Below, in pieces: positions 33,274 through 44,505 of a DNA stretch of 64,000 nt (positions are counted from its first letter, which is position 1; each line of letters begins with the position of its first letter). The stretch covers positions 118,429,112-118,493,111 of the forward strand of contig NC_090320.1 of the NCBI RefSeq assembly GCF_040869045.1, given 5' to 3'. A program made the translations under genes and the position numbers. Below the pieces are notes generated by a model. That model was not told the origin of the DNA, made no database searches, and worked only from the letters and a program-made list of their open reading frames with translations. Source of the stretch: Eurosta solidaginis. Lineage: Eukaryota; Arthropoda; Insecta; Diptera; Tephritidae.

Positions 33274-33970
33274 TGGCGATCCTGCCATCGTTTTAAATCC
33301 GGTAAATATTTTACATGGCGATCCTGCCAGTCTAGAGAAAAATTGGCAAAACTGCTAAAGATCTAGCTGGAGGAAGATCCTGCCAGTCTAGATCAATACT
33401 TGGCAAAACTGCTAAAGATCTAGCTGGTCAAAGGAACCCGTCAGCTCGCGACAATCAACTTTCTCGCGTCGCGTTAAATAAAACAAGTAGGACTCCCCTT
33501 CGATCCTACCAACTCAAAAAAAACCACACACAAATGAGATTGGATTTTTTTGGCAAAAGAAATGAAGGAAGTCACCACAGGAAAAATCGAGTACTACCCA
33601 AAGCAGCAAGGGAGCATAAAAGAAGTGGCACACCACTAAGGATTGATGACCAACAACAACATAAACTTGCAGCAAGCGAGCATAGACGAAGTGGAATAAA
33701 ATATAGCACCAAAAAAAAAAAAAACAGGACGGGCAATATCTTCACAATTGATGTCAGGTGGCGGCGTAACAGCAGAACGAGCAACCACATATTTATAAAA
33801 TTTAGAATAACTTGAGCGGCCCTGTGACGCTTAACCATTGGCAAAAATTATATTTTCGCCTAGGATTTTTTTTGTACAATAGGAGATATTAGAAATAATG
33901 TAAACAAAAAATATATATGTAAAATATATATGTGTAAAATATTGTGCGTCTCAATCGACAGTAAAGGCGG
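33274..33970 (+). other. Element X primer-binding site and leader (unit 1)
   Basis: TGGCGATCCTGCCA at 33274 is the expected primer-binding site; a related TGGCGATCCTGCCAG recurs about 40 bp later. 'AAACTGCTAAAGATCTAGCT' and 'GATCCTGCCAGTCTAGA' are each repeated. The leader ends in AAAGGCGG directly before LTR2, so this unit lacks an internal coding part. Confidence 0.65.
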
Positions 33971-34432
33971 TGTGGTATTACCACATTACAAGATATTTGT
34001 ACTTATGTACACGCCAGAATAGGTCTTACTTGAAATACATTAACAAATGAATTTCACTTTCGAACACACACGAATTACTCATAGCGGAATAACTAAGTTA
34101 CATCGAACCCAGCGGGGAGCCATATCCATTTACAGTTGTTTAACCCGTAAACATAACTGAATGATAACGTCAGTTTGTCGGTGCGACTGACCAAACATTA
34201 TTACATAGTTAGGTAATAAGAATATTGTACTGAATATGTATATAGAAACAGAATGTAGTTATTTTTAGTGTGTAAATATTGTCCAAGTATATTGTAATAG
34301 TATTGTTAGTAGAATTCCTATAAAAGGGAAAGCATTTTGTTAATAAAGAAGAATTATAAATCTGATGTCTGCGCTGAACATTAGCATCAACAAAAATCAT
34401 TTTGTTTTAAATCTAAAAGCACACATTTTACA
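33971..34432 (+). repeat. Element X LTR2
   Basis: 462 bp, same ends and length as LTR1 with scattered substitutions. It is followed by TGGCGATCCTGCCA. Confidence 0.8.
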
Positions 34433-34614
34433 TGGCGATCCTGCCATCGTTTTAAATCCGGTAAGTATTTTACATGGCGATCCTGCCAGTCTAAATCAAA
34501 ATTGGCAAAACTGCTAAAGATCTAGCTGGAGGAAGATCCTGCCAGTCTAGATCAATACTTGGCAAAACGGCTAAAGATCTAGCTGGTCAAAGGCACCCGT
34601 CAGCTCGCGACAAT

Positions 34615-35770
34615 CTACTTTCTCGCGTCGCGTTAAATAAAACAATCGATCCTACCAACTCAAAAAAACCACACACAAATAAGATTGGCTTTTTTTGGCA
34701 AAAGAAATGAAGGAAGTCATCACAGGAAAAATCGAGTACTACCCAAAATAAAAATCACTATGATGCATAGCAGCAAGCGAGCATAAAAGAAGTGGCATAC
34801 GATTAAGGATTGATGACCAACAACAACATAAATTTGCAGCAAGCGAGCATAGACGAAGTGGAATAAATATAGCAGCAAAAAAAAAAAAAAAACAGAACGG
34901 GCAATATCTTCACAATTGATGTCAGTTGGCGGCGTAACAGCAGAACGAGCAACCACATAAGTTTAAATTTAGAATAACTTGAGCGGCCCTGTGACGCTTA
35001 ACCATTGGCAAAAATTATATTTTGCTTAGGATTTTTTTTTTACAATAGGAGATATTAGAAATAATGTAAACAAAAAATGTATATGTAAAATATATATGTA
35101 TACGTAAAGTACATAAAAATTCAATATTTAAGAAAATTCGAATGCTCAGGAGAAATTCCATAGGACATTTTTATAAATTTTAAAAGTAAAATTACTATCT
35201 ACTTTCTCGCGTCGCGTTAAATAAAACAATCGATCCTACCAACTCAAAAAAAACCCACACACAAATGAGATTGGCTCTTTTTGGCAAAAGAAATGAAGGA
35301 AGTCACCACAGGAAAAATCGAGTACTACCCAAAATAAAAATCACTATGATGCATAGCAGCAAGCGAGCATAAAAGAAGTGGCATACGATTAAGGATTGAT
35401 GACCAACAACAACATAAATTTGCAGCAAGCGAGCATAGACGAAGTGGAATAAATATAGCAGCAAAAAAAAAAAACAGAACGGGCAATATCTTCACAATTG
35501 GTGTCAGTTGGCGGCGTAACAGCAGAACGAGCAACCACATAAGTTTAAATTTAGAATAACTTGAGCGTCACAGGGCCATTGGCAAAAATTATATTTTTGC
35601 TTAGGATTTTTTTGTACAATAGGAGATATTAGAAATAATGTAAACAAAAAATATATATGTAAAATATATATGTATACGTAAAGTAAATAAAAATTCAATA
35701 TTTAAGAAAAATGGAATGCTCAGGAGAAATTCCATAGGACATTTTTATAAATTTTAAAAGTAAAATTACT
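34615..35770 (+). repeat. 584-bp tandem duplication in element X leader
   Basis: 'CTACTTTCTCGCGTCGCG' occurs at 34615 and again at 35199. The following ~570 bp are repeated with few differences, including the TATACGTAAAGTA...AATTCAATATTTAAG segment. Unit 3 shows a single copy, so the duplication is specific to unit 2. Confidence 0.85.
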
Positions 35771-35789
35771 CCGTTAGTAATAAATAAAA

Positions 35790-36008
35790 ATGCAAAAAGA
35801 TTTCTCAGACTTTCCTCTTCACTGGTGGGACGAGAATACCCTACATACTAGGGACCTACAAAAGGAATTAGAAAGATTAAACAAATTGTGGAAAATAATA
35901 GGAATGAAAAGCGAACCAACAATAGAAGACATAATATATCCCACAACCAGGGAGGAGGAAATAATGCGAATGCTTAGAAGAGTGTTTCCCGGAAACGCCA
36001 AATGTTAA
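35790..36008 (+). CDS. Element X small frame A (72 aa), unknown function
   Basis: An ATG-started 72-codon frame. The N-terminus is 'MQKDFSDFPLHWWDEN' with a Trp-Trp pair. The middle is a Leu/Lys/Glu-rich helix ('DLQKELERLNKLWKIIGM') that may form a coiled coil. The C-terminus is basic and ends in Cys. It lies about 230 bp upstream of frame B. The copy in unit 3 (44805-45398) keeps most residues, has TTG in place of ATG, and is split by a SINE. I recognise no family. It may be a remnant of a spliced or truncated gag/env frame rather than a functional protein. Confidence 0.45.
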   Translation: MQKDFSDFPLHWWDENTLHTRDLQKELERLNKLWKIIGMKSEPTIEDIIYPTTREEEIMRMLRRVFPGNAKC

Positions 36009-36243
36009 GTTATAATAGCATCTAAAATTTTTTTTACTACGAATAGATGAAAATATTTTTAAATATTTTATAAACTATACTAAGCTAGTAAATCCAAAAA
36101 TTTTTTTTTTTGAAATATTAAAAAATTTTTTTTACCCTAAATAAAAATATTTTAAGAAATATTCTAGAACAAAAATTCTTAAAATAAAAAGTTATAAATA
36201 AAACAAAATATCTAACATTTTATTAAAATTAGTGAAGTTTAAA

Positions 36244-36348
36244 ATGTCTTGGTGGTCAAAGATTGCCCAAGGCATCATGATAGTGATAGCCGGATACGAA
36301 CTAGGGAAAGAAAGCTCTGAAACAACAGAGAACAAGATAACCAGGTAG
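36244..36348 (+). pseudogene. Element X small frame B, truncated copy
   Basis: It starts 'MSWWSKIAQGIMIVIAGYEL' as in the longer copy at 45616-45897. A deletion of about 19 bp after 'NKITR' creates an immediate TAG, giving roughly 34 codons. Downstream sequence homologous to the transmembrane part remains but is out of frame. A further remnant in unit 1 at 31587-31625 still resembles the AQGIM...GY core. Confidence 0.6.
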
Positions 36349-38223
36349 ATACAGAAAATATTCCGAACATTCCAGATGTTTGGTTAGCAGTTACAATTTG
36401 CGCATTCATGCTACTGATCGCCACAATAGCTATGACGCTCAAAAGTTATATGAAATTCAAATATAGGCAACAAAAACCCGTTCAAACTCGTATCTAAGGA
36501 ACTCTATTGTTAGTACCAAACCCAAAGCTGAGGAAGAGCAATACACACTTCAAGTAAATTTCAAAATGTAGCAATCGACAGCAAGGCAGCTTCGAAAGCC
36601 CTGCCTAAATTTAATAGCAAATAAATAATTTTAATGCTTCCGTTGAATGCTCCCGACAAAGATGGTCATGTAGCAATAGAAAATTCTAGGGCAGTGGAAA
36701 TAGGCAAAAACTAAGAACGAAGAAAAATATGATAATAACAAAAATTGTACAACCAGCCAATATTAAAAAATATATGTAAAGCGCTATACAAATTTGCAGC
36801 AATAAGACATGTCGCGCTCCTAAAATGGTAGCGTAAGAAATACAAGAAACCTGATTGTATATGATAAAATTGACTTAGGACAATTACTTATCAGGCTGTA
36901 CACACGTTGTACAAATGCCGCCAATCCAGGACTTGAAATTTATAAGGAAAACACAGTTGTCGAAAAATAATTGTTGGTGAAAAATAATTGAATATTTACT
37001 CGAGTAGGCAAATTTAAAATAATAATTGATATCCAAGCTCTCTAAGATCAAATAATTGCATTAACCAATTGTGCTTGTGACAATCCCGGTATAAAAAGAA
37101 AAATAATTCTTCATAAAAGTCATGACGATTCTGTCTTGGTGGCCGGCGCAGAAATCGCATGACAAATAAGATCAAATAAATTGCTGGAAAAATAAGAAAA
37201 ATAAATTAAAAGTTAGAATAATTTTTGCGCCCACTGTATCTTTCTTCCACTAACCAGCTAAAGTACTACTACAGCAAATATAAATTACCTCGCTCTTCCA
37301 CCAACTACAGCTACTAAATTTTCCGAATAATTAGCTATACAATTTTTTATTGGTTCTAAGTTTAATGTAACCCTAATAAAATGATATAACAATGAAAAGC
37401 TGCTATTTAATAGAAATAATTAAAGAAATATATATAAGTATGGCGTGTTTCAGTTATAAAACCTCCTTTTAGAGAGATCATAATTTTAGGAAAAATATTT
37501 TTTTACTTTAACTCCGGTAAAATAGAATAGGAAATAGTAAAAATATTTTACTTCAACTAGGAAACATCTTTTACGCTAAATAGAATTGAATAGTAGTAAA
37601 AAATATTCTTACTTCAAATTCCCCAATAGACTAGAAAATAGTAATAGGAAAATACCAATACAAAAAAAAATCTACTATTAACTCACAGAATTTAACAAAA
37701 ACCAGTTTCAACCATAGGATTCCAATTTACTCATCAATAAAACGTGTACACATAAAGAAAGAAAAATGCATAAATATGAACCCATGTTGGCATCAAGTGA
37801 CTATTACTTCATAATAAATTTGCGAACATAACAGATTTTAAGTAGGTCTATACACTTAAAATTCTGATATGTAACCCCAAATGTCAATAACACTTGAAGC
37901 AAAACATTATTCATAAACACAAGCACATAACCATACAAATGAACATATATATTGTACTTCAAAACACAAAAAAAAATTGTACAAACAATAGAAAAAAAAA
38001 ATTTGTCAACACAAAAAATCACACATGGCAAGCAAATGTAAACGGATATAAAAATAAGTAAACAACGCTTCACGCTCAATATCAAATTACCGCAAGACAA
38101 TAAATTACAATAGCAAACTAAAAAGCAATAAAAATTTAGTAAACTCTACATGGTCATTAAATCACTTTAAGAATCACATACAATTATTCTCAAGTGTATG
38201 CGATTCTTCTTAAAGGTGGATGA
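36349..38223 (+). other. Element X unit 2, 3' internal noncoding region
   Basis: No long frame is present. It carries conserved blocks found also in units 1 and 3: 'GCTTGTGACAATCCCGGTAT' (37074; also 31648 and 50310), a tiny 'MTILSWWPPQKS' frame near 37122, and repeated 'AATAGGAAATAGTAA' phrases. It ends in AAAGGTGGATGA before LTR3. Confidence 0.6.
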
Positions 38224-38605
38224 TGTGGTATTACCGCATTACAAGATATTTGTACTTATGTACACGCCAGAATAGGTCTAACTTGAAATACATAAAGAAA
38301 TGAATTTCACTTTCGAACACACACGAATTACTCATAGCGGCATAACTAAGTTACATTGAACCCAGCGGGGAGCTATATCCATTTACAGTTGTTTAACCCG
38401 TAAACATAACTGAATGACAACGTCATTTTGTCGGTGCGACTGACCAAACATGTATGTAGTTATTTTTAGTGTGTAAGTATTGTACAAGTATATTGTTATA
38501 GTATTGTAAGTAGAATTCCTATAAAAGGGAAAGCATTTTGTTAATAAAGAAGAATTATAAATCTGATGTCTGCGCTGAACATTAGCGCCAACAAAAATCA
38601 TTTTG
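38224..38605 (+). repeat. Element X LTR3, left part
   Basis: It matches LTR1 and LTR2 but lacks about 60 bp after 'CTGACCAAACAT'. It is interrupted at 38606 by the inverted tandem array and resumes at 40605. Confidence 0.75.
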
Positions 38606-40604
38606 TAATTTATTTAATAATTTGGGAAAAATTTAAACAACGTGACATCAGGACGGACAAGGCGACAGCTGTTTCGATTATACCTTGTAAATCTCTTCAA
38701 AGCCTTTTCTCCCGGGAGTGGGAGTCGAACTCGCACCCCTACGATAGTTGAAATGGTTGTAAACGCATTCAGCTACGTCATGCCTGTTGTGAAGTCTTTC
38801 CCAATTGCCTTCTTTTTGCATATTTTAATCTTTTTACACATTGCATACTTCGTATGCAATTATGTGTTAAAGCTATGCTTGGTACGGCGGTTTTCAAAGA
38901 AACTTTGGTTTTGTTGCTGTTTTCGTTCTATTTATAGAACTACAACGAATTAACCAATTTTGTCTGTTTGTATGATTTTTAATAATCGGGGATTGCCCAT
39001 ATTGCTTTTTTTTAAATGTATGAAAACATTTATTTGAAGCAATTTTTTAATTTTTATAATTTATTTAATAATTTGGGAAAAATTTAAACAACGTGACATC
39101 AGGACGGACAAGGCGACAGCTGTTTCGATTATACCTTGTAAATCTCTTCAAAGCCTTTTCTCCCGGGAGTGGGAGTCGAACTCGCACCCCTACGATAGTT
39201 GAAATGGTTGTAAACGCATTCAGCTACGTCATGCCTGTTGTGAAGTCTTTCCCAATTGCCTTCTTTTTGCATATTTTAATCTTTTTACACATTGCATACT
39301 TCGTATGCAATTATGTGTTAAAGCTATGCTTGGTACGGCGGTTTTCAAAGAAACTTTGGTTTTGTTGCTGTTTTCGTTCTATTTATAGAACTACAACGAA
39401 TTAACCAATTTTGTCTGTTTGTATGATTTTTAATAATCGGGGATTGCCCATATTGCTTTTTTTTAAATGTATGAAAACATTTATTTGAAGCAATTTTTTA
39501 ATTTTTATAATTTATTTAATAATTTGGGAAAAATTTAAACAACGTGACATCAGGACGGACAAGGCGACAGCTGTTTCGATTATACCTTGTAAATCTCTTC
39601 AAAGCCTTTTCTCCCGGGAGTGGGAGTCGAACTCGCACCCCTACGCACCTTCATACATTTAAAAAAAAGCAATATGGGCAATCCCCGATTATTAAAAATC
39701 ATACAAACAGACAAAATTGGTTAATTCGTTGTAGTTCTATAAATAGAACGAAAACAGCAACAAAACCAAAGTTTCTTTGAAAACCGCCGTACCAAGCATA
39801 GCTTTAACACATAATTGCATACGAAGTATGCAATGTGTAAAAAGATTAAAATATGCAAAAAGAAGGCAATTGGGAAAGACTTCACAACAGGCATGACGTA
39901 GCTGAATGCGTTTACAACTATTTCAACTATCGTAGGGGTGCGAGTTCGACTCCCACTCCCGGGAGAAAAGGCTTTGAAGAGATTTACAAGGTATAATCGA
40001 AACAGCTGTCGCCTTGTCCGTCCTGATGTCACGTTGTTTAAATTTTTCCCAAATTATTAAATAAATTATAAAAATTAAAAAATTGCTTCAAATAAATGTT
40101 TTCATACATTTAAAAAAAAGCAATATGGGCAATCCCCGATTATTAAAAATCATACAAACAGACAAAATTGGTTAATTCGTTGTAGTTCTATAAATAGAAC
40201 GAAAACAGCAACAAAACCAAAGTTTCTTTGAAAACCGCCGTACCAAGCATAGCTTTAACACATAATTGCATACGAAGTATGCAATGTGTAAAAAGATTAA
40301 AATATGCAAAAAGAAGGCAATTGGGAAAGACTTCACAACAGGCATGACGTAGCTGAATGCGTTTACAACCATTTCAACTATCGTAGGGGTGCGAGTTCGA
40401 CTCCCACTCCCGGGAGAAAAGGCTTTGAAGAGATTTAAAAGGTATAATCGAAACAGCTGTCGCCTTGTCCGTCCTGATGTCACGTTGTTTAAATTTTTCC
40501 CAAATTATTAAATAAATTATAAAAATTAAAAAATTGCTTCAAATAAATATTTTCATACATTTAAAAAAAAGCAATATGGGCAATCCCCGATTATCAAAAA
40601 TCAT
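38606..40604. mobile_element. Inverted array of 451-bp units with tRNA-like boxes and hammerhead motifs
   Basis: Two and a partial direct units (marker CGTGACATCAGG at 38641, 39092 and 39543, period 451) are followed by two inverted units (complement at 40024 and 40475, period 451). Orientation switches at about 39645-39651. The insertion is flanked by AAAAATCATTTTG at 38593-38605 and 40605-40617, a 13-bp duplication of LTR3 sequence. Each unit has a tRNA-like segment with an A-box-like TGACGTAGCTGAATGCG and a B-box GAGTTCGACTCCC, then a hammerhead-like fold. Repeated 103-codon frames on one strand are a by-product of the repeats. Confidence 0.75.
39968..40015 (+). ncRNA. Hammerhead-like ribozyme fold in 451-bp unit (representative)
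   Basis: Helix I pairs AAGGC (39968-39972) with GCCTT (40011-40015). Helix II pairs GATT (39981-39984) with AATC (39995-39998), with a possible inner TAC/GTA extension. GAAA is at 39999-40002. Helix III is the palindrome ACAGCTGT (40002-40009) and the cleavage base is C40010 (GUC). The first core strand reads TTGAAGA (39974-39980) rather than CTGANGA, with one extra U before it. The C3-to-U change is in all five copies: minus 38659-38706, 39110-39157 and 39561-39608; plus here and 40419-40466. It may weaken activity. The B-box ends 14 nt upstream. Confidence 0.5.
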
Positions 40605-40645
40605 AAAAATCATTTTGTTTTAAATTTAAAAGCACACATTTTACA
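40605..40645 (+). repeat. Element X LTR3, right end
   Basis: AAAAATCATTTTG (target duplication copy) is followed by the last LTR bases, ...CACATTTTACA. TGGCGATCCTTCCA then follows as primer-binding site. Confidence 0.7.
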
Positions 40646-41124
40646 TGGCGATCCTGCCATCGTTTTAAATCCGGTAAATATTTTACATGGCGATCCTTCC
40701 AGTCTAGAGAAAAATTGGCAAAACTGCTAAAGATCTAGCTGGAGGAAGATCCTGCCAGTCTAGATCAATACTTGGTAAATCTGCTAAAGATCTAGCTGGT
40801 CAAAGGAACCCGTCAGCTCGCGACAATCAACTTTCTCGCGTCGCGTTAAATAAAACAAGTAGGACTCCCCTTCGATCCTACCAACTCAAAAAAAAAACCA
40901 CACACAAATGAGATTGGATTTTTTTGGCAAAAGAAATGAAGGAAGTCACCACAGGAAAAATCGAGTACTACCCAAAGCAGCAAGGGAGCATAAAAGAAGT
41001 GGCATACGACTAAGGATTGATGACCAACAACAACATAAATTTGCAGCAAGCGAGCATAGACGAAGTGGAATAAAATATCGCACAAAAAAAAAAACCAGAA
41101 CGGGAAATATCTTCACAATTGATG

Positions 41125-41982
41125 TCAGGTGGCGGCGTAACAGCAGTGTTTGTGTGTTTGTTTTCGTATATTGCGTTTTGGTCTGGAGTTTGCAGTTGGT
41201 GTTTGTTTGTTGAGTTCTGGTTGTGGTTGGCCGTTTTGTGTTGACTGCGTTGGTGATTCCAAAGGCGTATCTTCGTGCCAAATGTATGCAGGTTTCAAGC
41301 GATCGATGCTGATATTGGTATATTTTCCCCGGATCAACAATGTAGAAAATTTTGTTTGTCGGTGTAGCACCTCAAATGGACCCTCGTATGGGGCCGTAAG
41401 TGACGGACGAATGCTGTCAGTGCGAACTAGAACGTGCGAGCATTTTGATAAATCTGGGTGCATGAAGCTCGTTGGTGATCCATGAAACTCTGATTGTGTC
41501 GGTCGCAATTTATCCATTGTCTGTCGTAAGTTTTTTAGGAATTCGTACGGTGTTATGACGGAGTCTGAGTACTCAATAAATTCCCCAGGTATTTTGATAG
41601 TCGATCCGTATAGCAGTTCTGCCGGGGAAGCTTTTAATTCTTGTTTGTATGCAGCTCTTAGACCCAATAGCAAGAGGGGTAAGTTAGCTGTCCATTGGTC
41701 CTTTCCGGTTGCTAAAACGGATGATTTAAAGGTTCGATGCCAACGCTCGATCATACAATTTGCTTGTGGGTGATATGGCGTGGTTCTTATGTGCTTGGTT
41801 CCTAGCATTTTGTATAGTTCCTTTAGGAGATGGGACCCGAACTGTCGTCCTTGATCGGTTGTTATGTACTGTGGACAACCAAATCTAGCGACCCATGTTG
41901 CTACGAAGGCGCGGGCAACGATATCGGCCGTAATGTTAGCAATCGTTACGGCTTCCGGCCACCGCGTGAAGCGATCGATCAT
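41125..41982 (-). CDS. Gypsy integrase core and C-terminal domain fragment
   Basis: A 285-codon frame. It starts at 'MIDRFTRWPEAVTIANITAD' just after the first catalytic Asp block. 'YITTDQGRQFGSHLLKELY' supplies the second Asp and 'TTPYHPQANCMIERWHRTFK' the catalytic Glu. The GPY/F-like domain ('YEGPFEVLHRQTKFSTLLIR') and a Pro/Gln/Asn-rich tail follow. The final 'HCCYAAT' is read from element X, showing the end is foreign. The upstream stop at about 41995 separates this frame from the RNase H-integrase frame that belongs to the same protein. Integrase joins element DNA to the target. Confidence 0.85.
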   Translation of the reverse strand: MIDRFTRWPEAVTIANITADIVARAFVATWVARFGCPQYITTDQGRQFGSHLLKELYKMLGTKHIRTTPYHPQANCMIERWHRTFKSSVLATGKDQWTANLPLLLLGLRAAYKQELKASPAELLYGSTIKIPGEFIEYSDSVITPYEFLKNLRQTMDKLRPTQSEFHGSPTSFMHPDLSKCSHVLVRTDSIRPSLTAPYEGPFEVLHRQTKFSTLLIRGKYTNISIDRLKPAYIWHEDTPLESPTQSTQNGQPQPELNKQTPTANSRPKRNIRKQTHKHCCYAAT

Positions 41983-41994
41983 GGTTAGGCAGTA

Positions 41995-42666
41995 TCATTG
42001 GTCGTTATGTAGCGGGAGCGGTCCAATTATGTCGACATTGACATGAGCCAACCGACGATCCGGCAGGTCGTACTTTTGGATGGGCGATTTGATATGTCGG
42101 TGTACTTTTGACCTCTGACACTGTATGCAATTCCGCACGAATGTGGCTGTTTGGTTGCGTATTCTAGGCCATACGAAGCGTTCAGTAACCAATCGAACTG
42201 TGACTTTTGTACCAGGGTGCGACATGCAATGAACGTTGTTTATTATCTGTTCTCGAAAGCGCTTCGGTATGTACGGTCGTATGATTTTCGTGGATACGTC
42301 GCACCAAAGCTCATATTCACCATCAATTTTAATACGTTTTAGTTTTAGCGATGTAGTATTACTTTTTCGCAATTCGTCTATTTCGCCGTAGCTCTCTTGT
42401 TCTTTCGCTATTGCGTTGAAGTCGATATGTGATTTGATAGTAAGGACCCTTGATAGTAAATCTGCGATATTGTTGTTTGAGCCCTGTATGTGGCGGAGAT
42501 CAGTTGAAAATTGGCTTATGAAATCCAGGTGGCGTTGTTGACGTGGTGATGCTTTTTCGTTATTTTGGTTGAAGGCATACGTAAGTGGCTTGTGGTCGGT
42601 CAATATATAAAATTGTCGACCTTCCAGCATATATCTGAAATGTTTCACCGCTTTATACACGGCCAA
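41995..42666 (-). CDS. Gypsy RNase H end and integrase N-terminus
   Basis: A 223-codon frame. RNase H is represented by 'VYKAVKHFRYMLEGRQFYIL' and 'TDHKPLTYAF'. The spacer 'DLLSRV' follows, then the integrase zinc-binding HHCC region with 'HCMSHPGTKVTVRL' and 'FVRNCIQCQRSK', and the core start 'NVDIIGPLPLHNDQ'. A TGA ends the frame just before the continuation in 41125-41982. The N-terminal RNase H catalytic residues are missing because of an internal deletion at about 42667-42687. Confidence 0.8.
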   Translation of the reverse strand: MAVYKAVKHFRYMLEGRQFYILTDHKPLTYAFNQNNEKASPRQQRHLDFISQFSTDLRHIQGSNNNIADLLSRVLTIKSHIDFNAIAKEQESYGEIDELRKSNTTSLKLKRIKIDGEYELWCDVSTKIIRPYIPKRFREQIINNVHCMSHPGTKVTVRLVTERFVWPRIRNQTATFVRNCIQCQRSKVHRHIKSPIQKYDLPDRRLAHVNVDIIGPLPLHNDQ

Positions 42667-42687
42667 TAGTTCGTTGTTGGTATTTCC

Positions 42688-43780
42688 TCATTTGGATGGG
42701 TTTATGGACAGTCCGTACTCCCGTAACCGTGTGAATACATTTCGTAGATGTTGCCGGTGCTCCTCGTCATTTTGAGAGGCGACGAGTATGTCGTCGATGT
42801 AAGCGAAAACAAAGGCCAGACCTCGAAGAGCTTCGTGAATCCACCTTTGAAATGACTGAGCCGCGTTTCTTAGACCGAACGGCATATATAAATACTTGTA
42901 GAGACCGAACGGTGTTGTAGTAACTGTCTTGTGGACATCATCGGGGTGTATTGGCAACTGGTGGTAGGCTTTTTGCAGGTCTATTTTGCTGAAGATTTTT
43001 TTGTCTTCTAACATCGCTGTACAATCCTGCAAGTACGGGATTGGGTACCTGTCTGGTGTTGTCTGTGCATTCAACCTCCTGTAATCGCCGCACGGGCGCC
43101 ATGATCCGTCTGATTTTTTTACCATATGCAACGGGCTGGCATAGTTGCTGCTGGATGGACGTATAATACCCTGGCGCATGAGAAGTTCGAATTCGGATTT
43201 TGCTATCTTAAGTTTGTTGGGCTCAAGGCGTCGGGCACGTGCAAACACTGGTTGCCCTGTCGTCTCTATTCGATGTTGTGTCGTAAGGCCTCGTGATGGG
43301 CGAACTGATGATAAGGTAGTAATGTCTTTGAATTCCTGCAATATTTCGGCGTAGTTTCTGGTGCTATCAAATGTGCGGATTATTAACGCGCTTACCTGTT
43401 TTGGAAGGCACTTCGCTTTAATTTTCGACAAGTTGTCGATTAAGTGGTTGTTTTTAAAGTCGATTAGAAGACCGTGATGGCGTATGAAGTCTGCGCCAAT
43501 TATTGGGATTTGGACATCTGCGATAGTAAATGCCCAGTCAAAGGTACGTCGAAGACCGAGATCGAGGCTGAGATTACGTTGACCGAACGTGGCGATTGGA
43601 GTGCCGTTCGCAGCGTATAATTGTATGGTTGATTTGACACTAGAGGTTGCATATTTCCGAGGCAATACGGATATGTCTGCTCCGGTGTCGATTAAGAACG
43701 GGATGGCGGATTTTTGGTCGCTAATTGTTAGGCGGTTAACACTGGCGACCGCCGCGTGTTTTGCGCCAGTGGCCGCTGAT
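42688..43780 (-). CDS. Gypsy protease and reverse transcriptase
   Basis: The minus-strand frame includes the protease active site 'PFLIDTGADISVLPRKYA' (about 43675-43725), the flap-like region, and 'PIIGADFIRHHGLLIDF'. RT follows with 'WRPCGDYRRLNAQTTPDRY', 'IFSKIDLQKAYHQLPIHP', 'YMPFGLRNAAQSFQRWIHEA' and 'FAYIDDILVAS' (YIDD at 42790-42801). All three RT catalytic acids are present. It ends abruptly after 'LSINPSK', where the thumb, connection and first half of RNase H have been deleted. Enzymatically the RT core looks intact, but the protein is truncated by the deletion. Confidence 0.85.
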
Positions 43781-43782
43781 AA

Positions 43783-44505
43783 TCATTTTTGATCGCTGTC
43801 GTTGTTATTTGACTTTTTGTACTTACATGGTTGTCGGCAGTTTCTGCTATCGGGGCCAAATTTCCTGTGGTACCAACACTCGTCGGGGTAGGCGGGCGTG
43901 CTGCTCCGAGCTCGTTCGGTAGACCGTTGTCGTGATCGTTGACGGGAGCGGTCGAATTGTCTATCACGCGCGCTATACATGAGATCGAATCTCTTTGATA
44001 GTTGGTTTATAGCACTGCGCAAACCGTCGTATTCCCCTTTGGGGTCGGTTGCTGGAGCTGGAGTCATCGGTTGTTTACCTAACGTGCCTTGTACAGCGGA
44101 AGCGCTATTGATTTGGAGGCTTATTGTGTCAACAATAGCGTCTGCTATTTTGAGATACTCCTCGGGTCGGCCTGTGCACGCGGCCACGGCTGCTTGGGCA
44201 TAAATTGGTAAACGCTTTGCCCAAATGTTCTTGACGGCAGATTCATGCATAGCGTCGCCTGCTAACCTCATCATTTCGGAAAATAGTTGGCTCGGCTTTT
44301 GGTCCCCTAGCTGGGTTTCATTTAGCATTTGGTTCAGACGCTTTTGTTGGCTATCTGCAAAGAAGGTAATAAGCCACGTCGGGGTTACCAATGTAGAATT
44401 TTGTGCGTAGTTATAACACGTGTGTTCTAGTGTATGATCAGATGAGAAGTGTTTTTTGCCGCTATGCGAATATGTTATTGAAGCTATAACTCGCTCTATG
44501 TGCAA
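43783..44505 (-). CDS. gag: Gypsy gag, N-terminally truncated
   Basis: A 240-codon frame. The middle resembles a capsid-like helical region ('SQLFSEMMRLAGDAMHESAV', 'YLKIADAIVDTISLQI'). It is followed by an Arg/Ser-rich segment ('DRSRQRSRQRSTERARSS') and a Cys/His box 'CWYHRKFGPDSRNCRQPC', which fits the CHCC arrangement of CsRn1-type gags rather than the usual CCHC knuckle. The frame is open at its start and the true initiator is not identified; the first ~30 residues may be noncoding. It overlaps the pol region in another frame, as is common in the group. Confidence 0.75.
   Translation of the reverse strand: MHIERVIASITYSHSGKKHFSSDHTLEHTCYNYAQNSTLVTPTWLITFFADSQQKRLNQMLNETQLGDQKPSQLFSEMMRLAGDAMHESAVKNIWAKRLPIYAQAAVAACTGRPEEYLKIADAIVDTISLQINSASAVQGTLGKQPMTPAPATDPKGEYDGLRSAINQLSKRFDLMYSARDRQFDRSRQRSRQRSTERARSSTPAYPDECWYHRKFGPDSRNCRQPCKYKKSNNNDSDQK

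Noticed and set aside
38642..40483. Five near-identical 103-codon frames with hydrophobic segments, looking like a multigene membrane-protein family
   Set aside because: They are readings of the 451-bp tandem unit across its tRNA-like and hammerhead segments on the antisense strand. Identity follows from DNA duplication, not coding selection.
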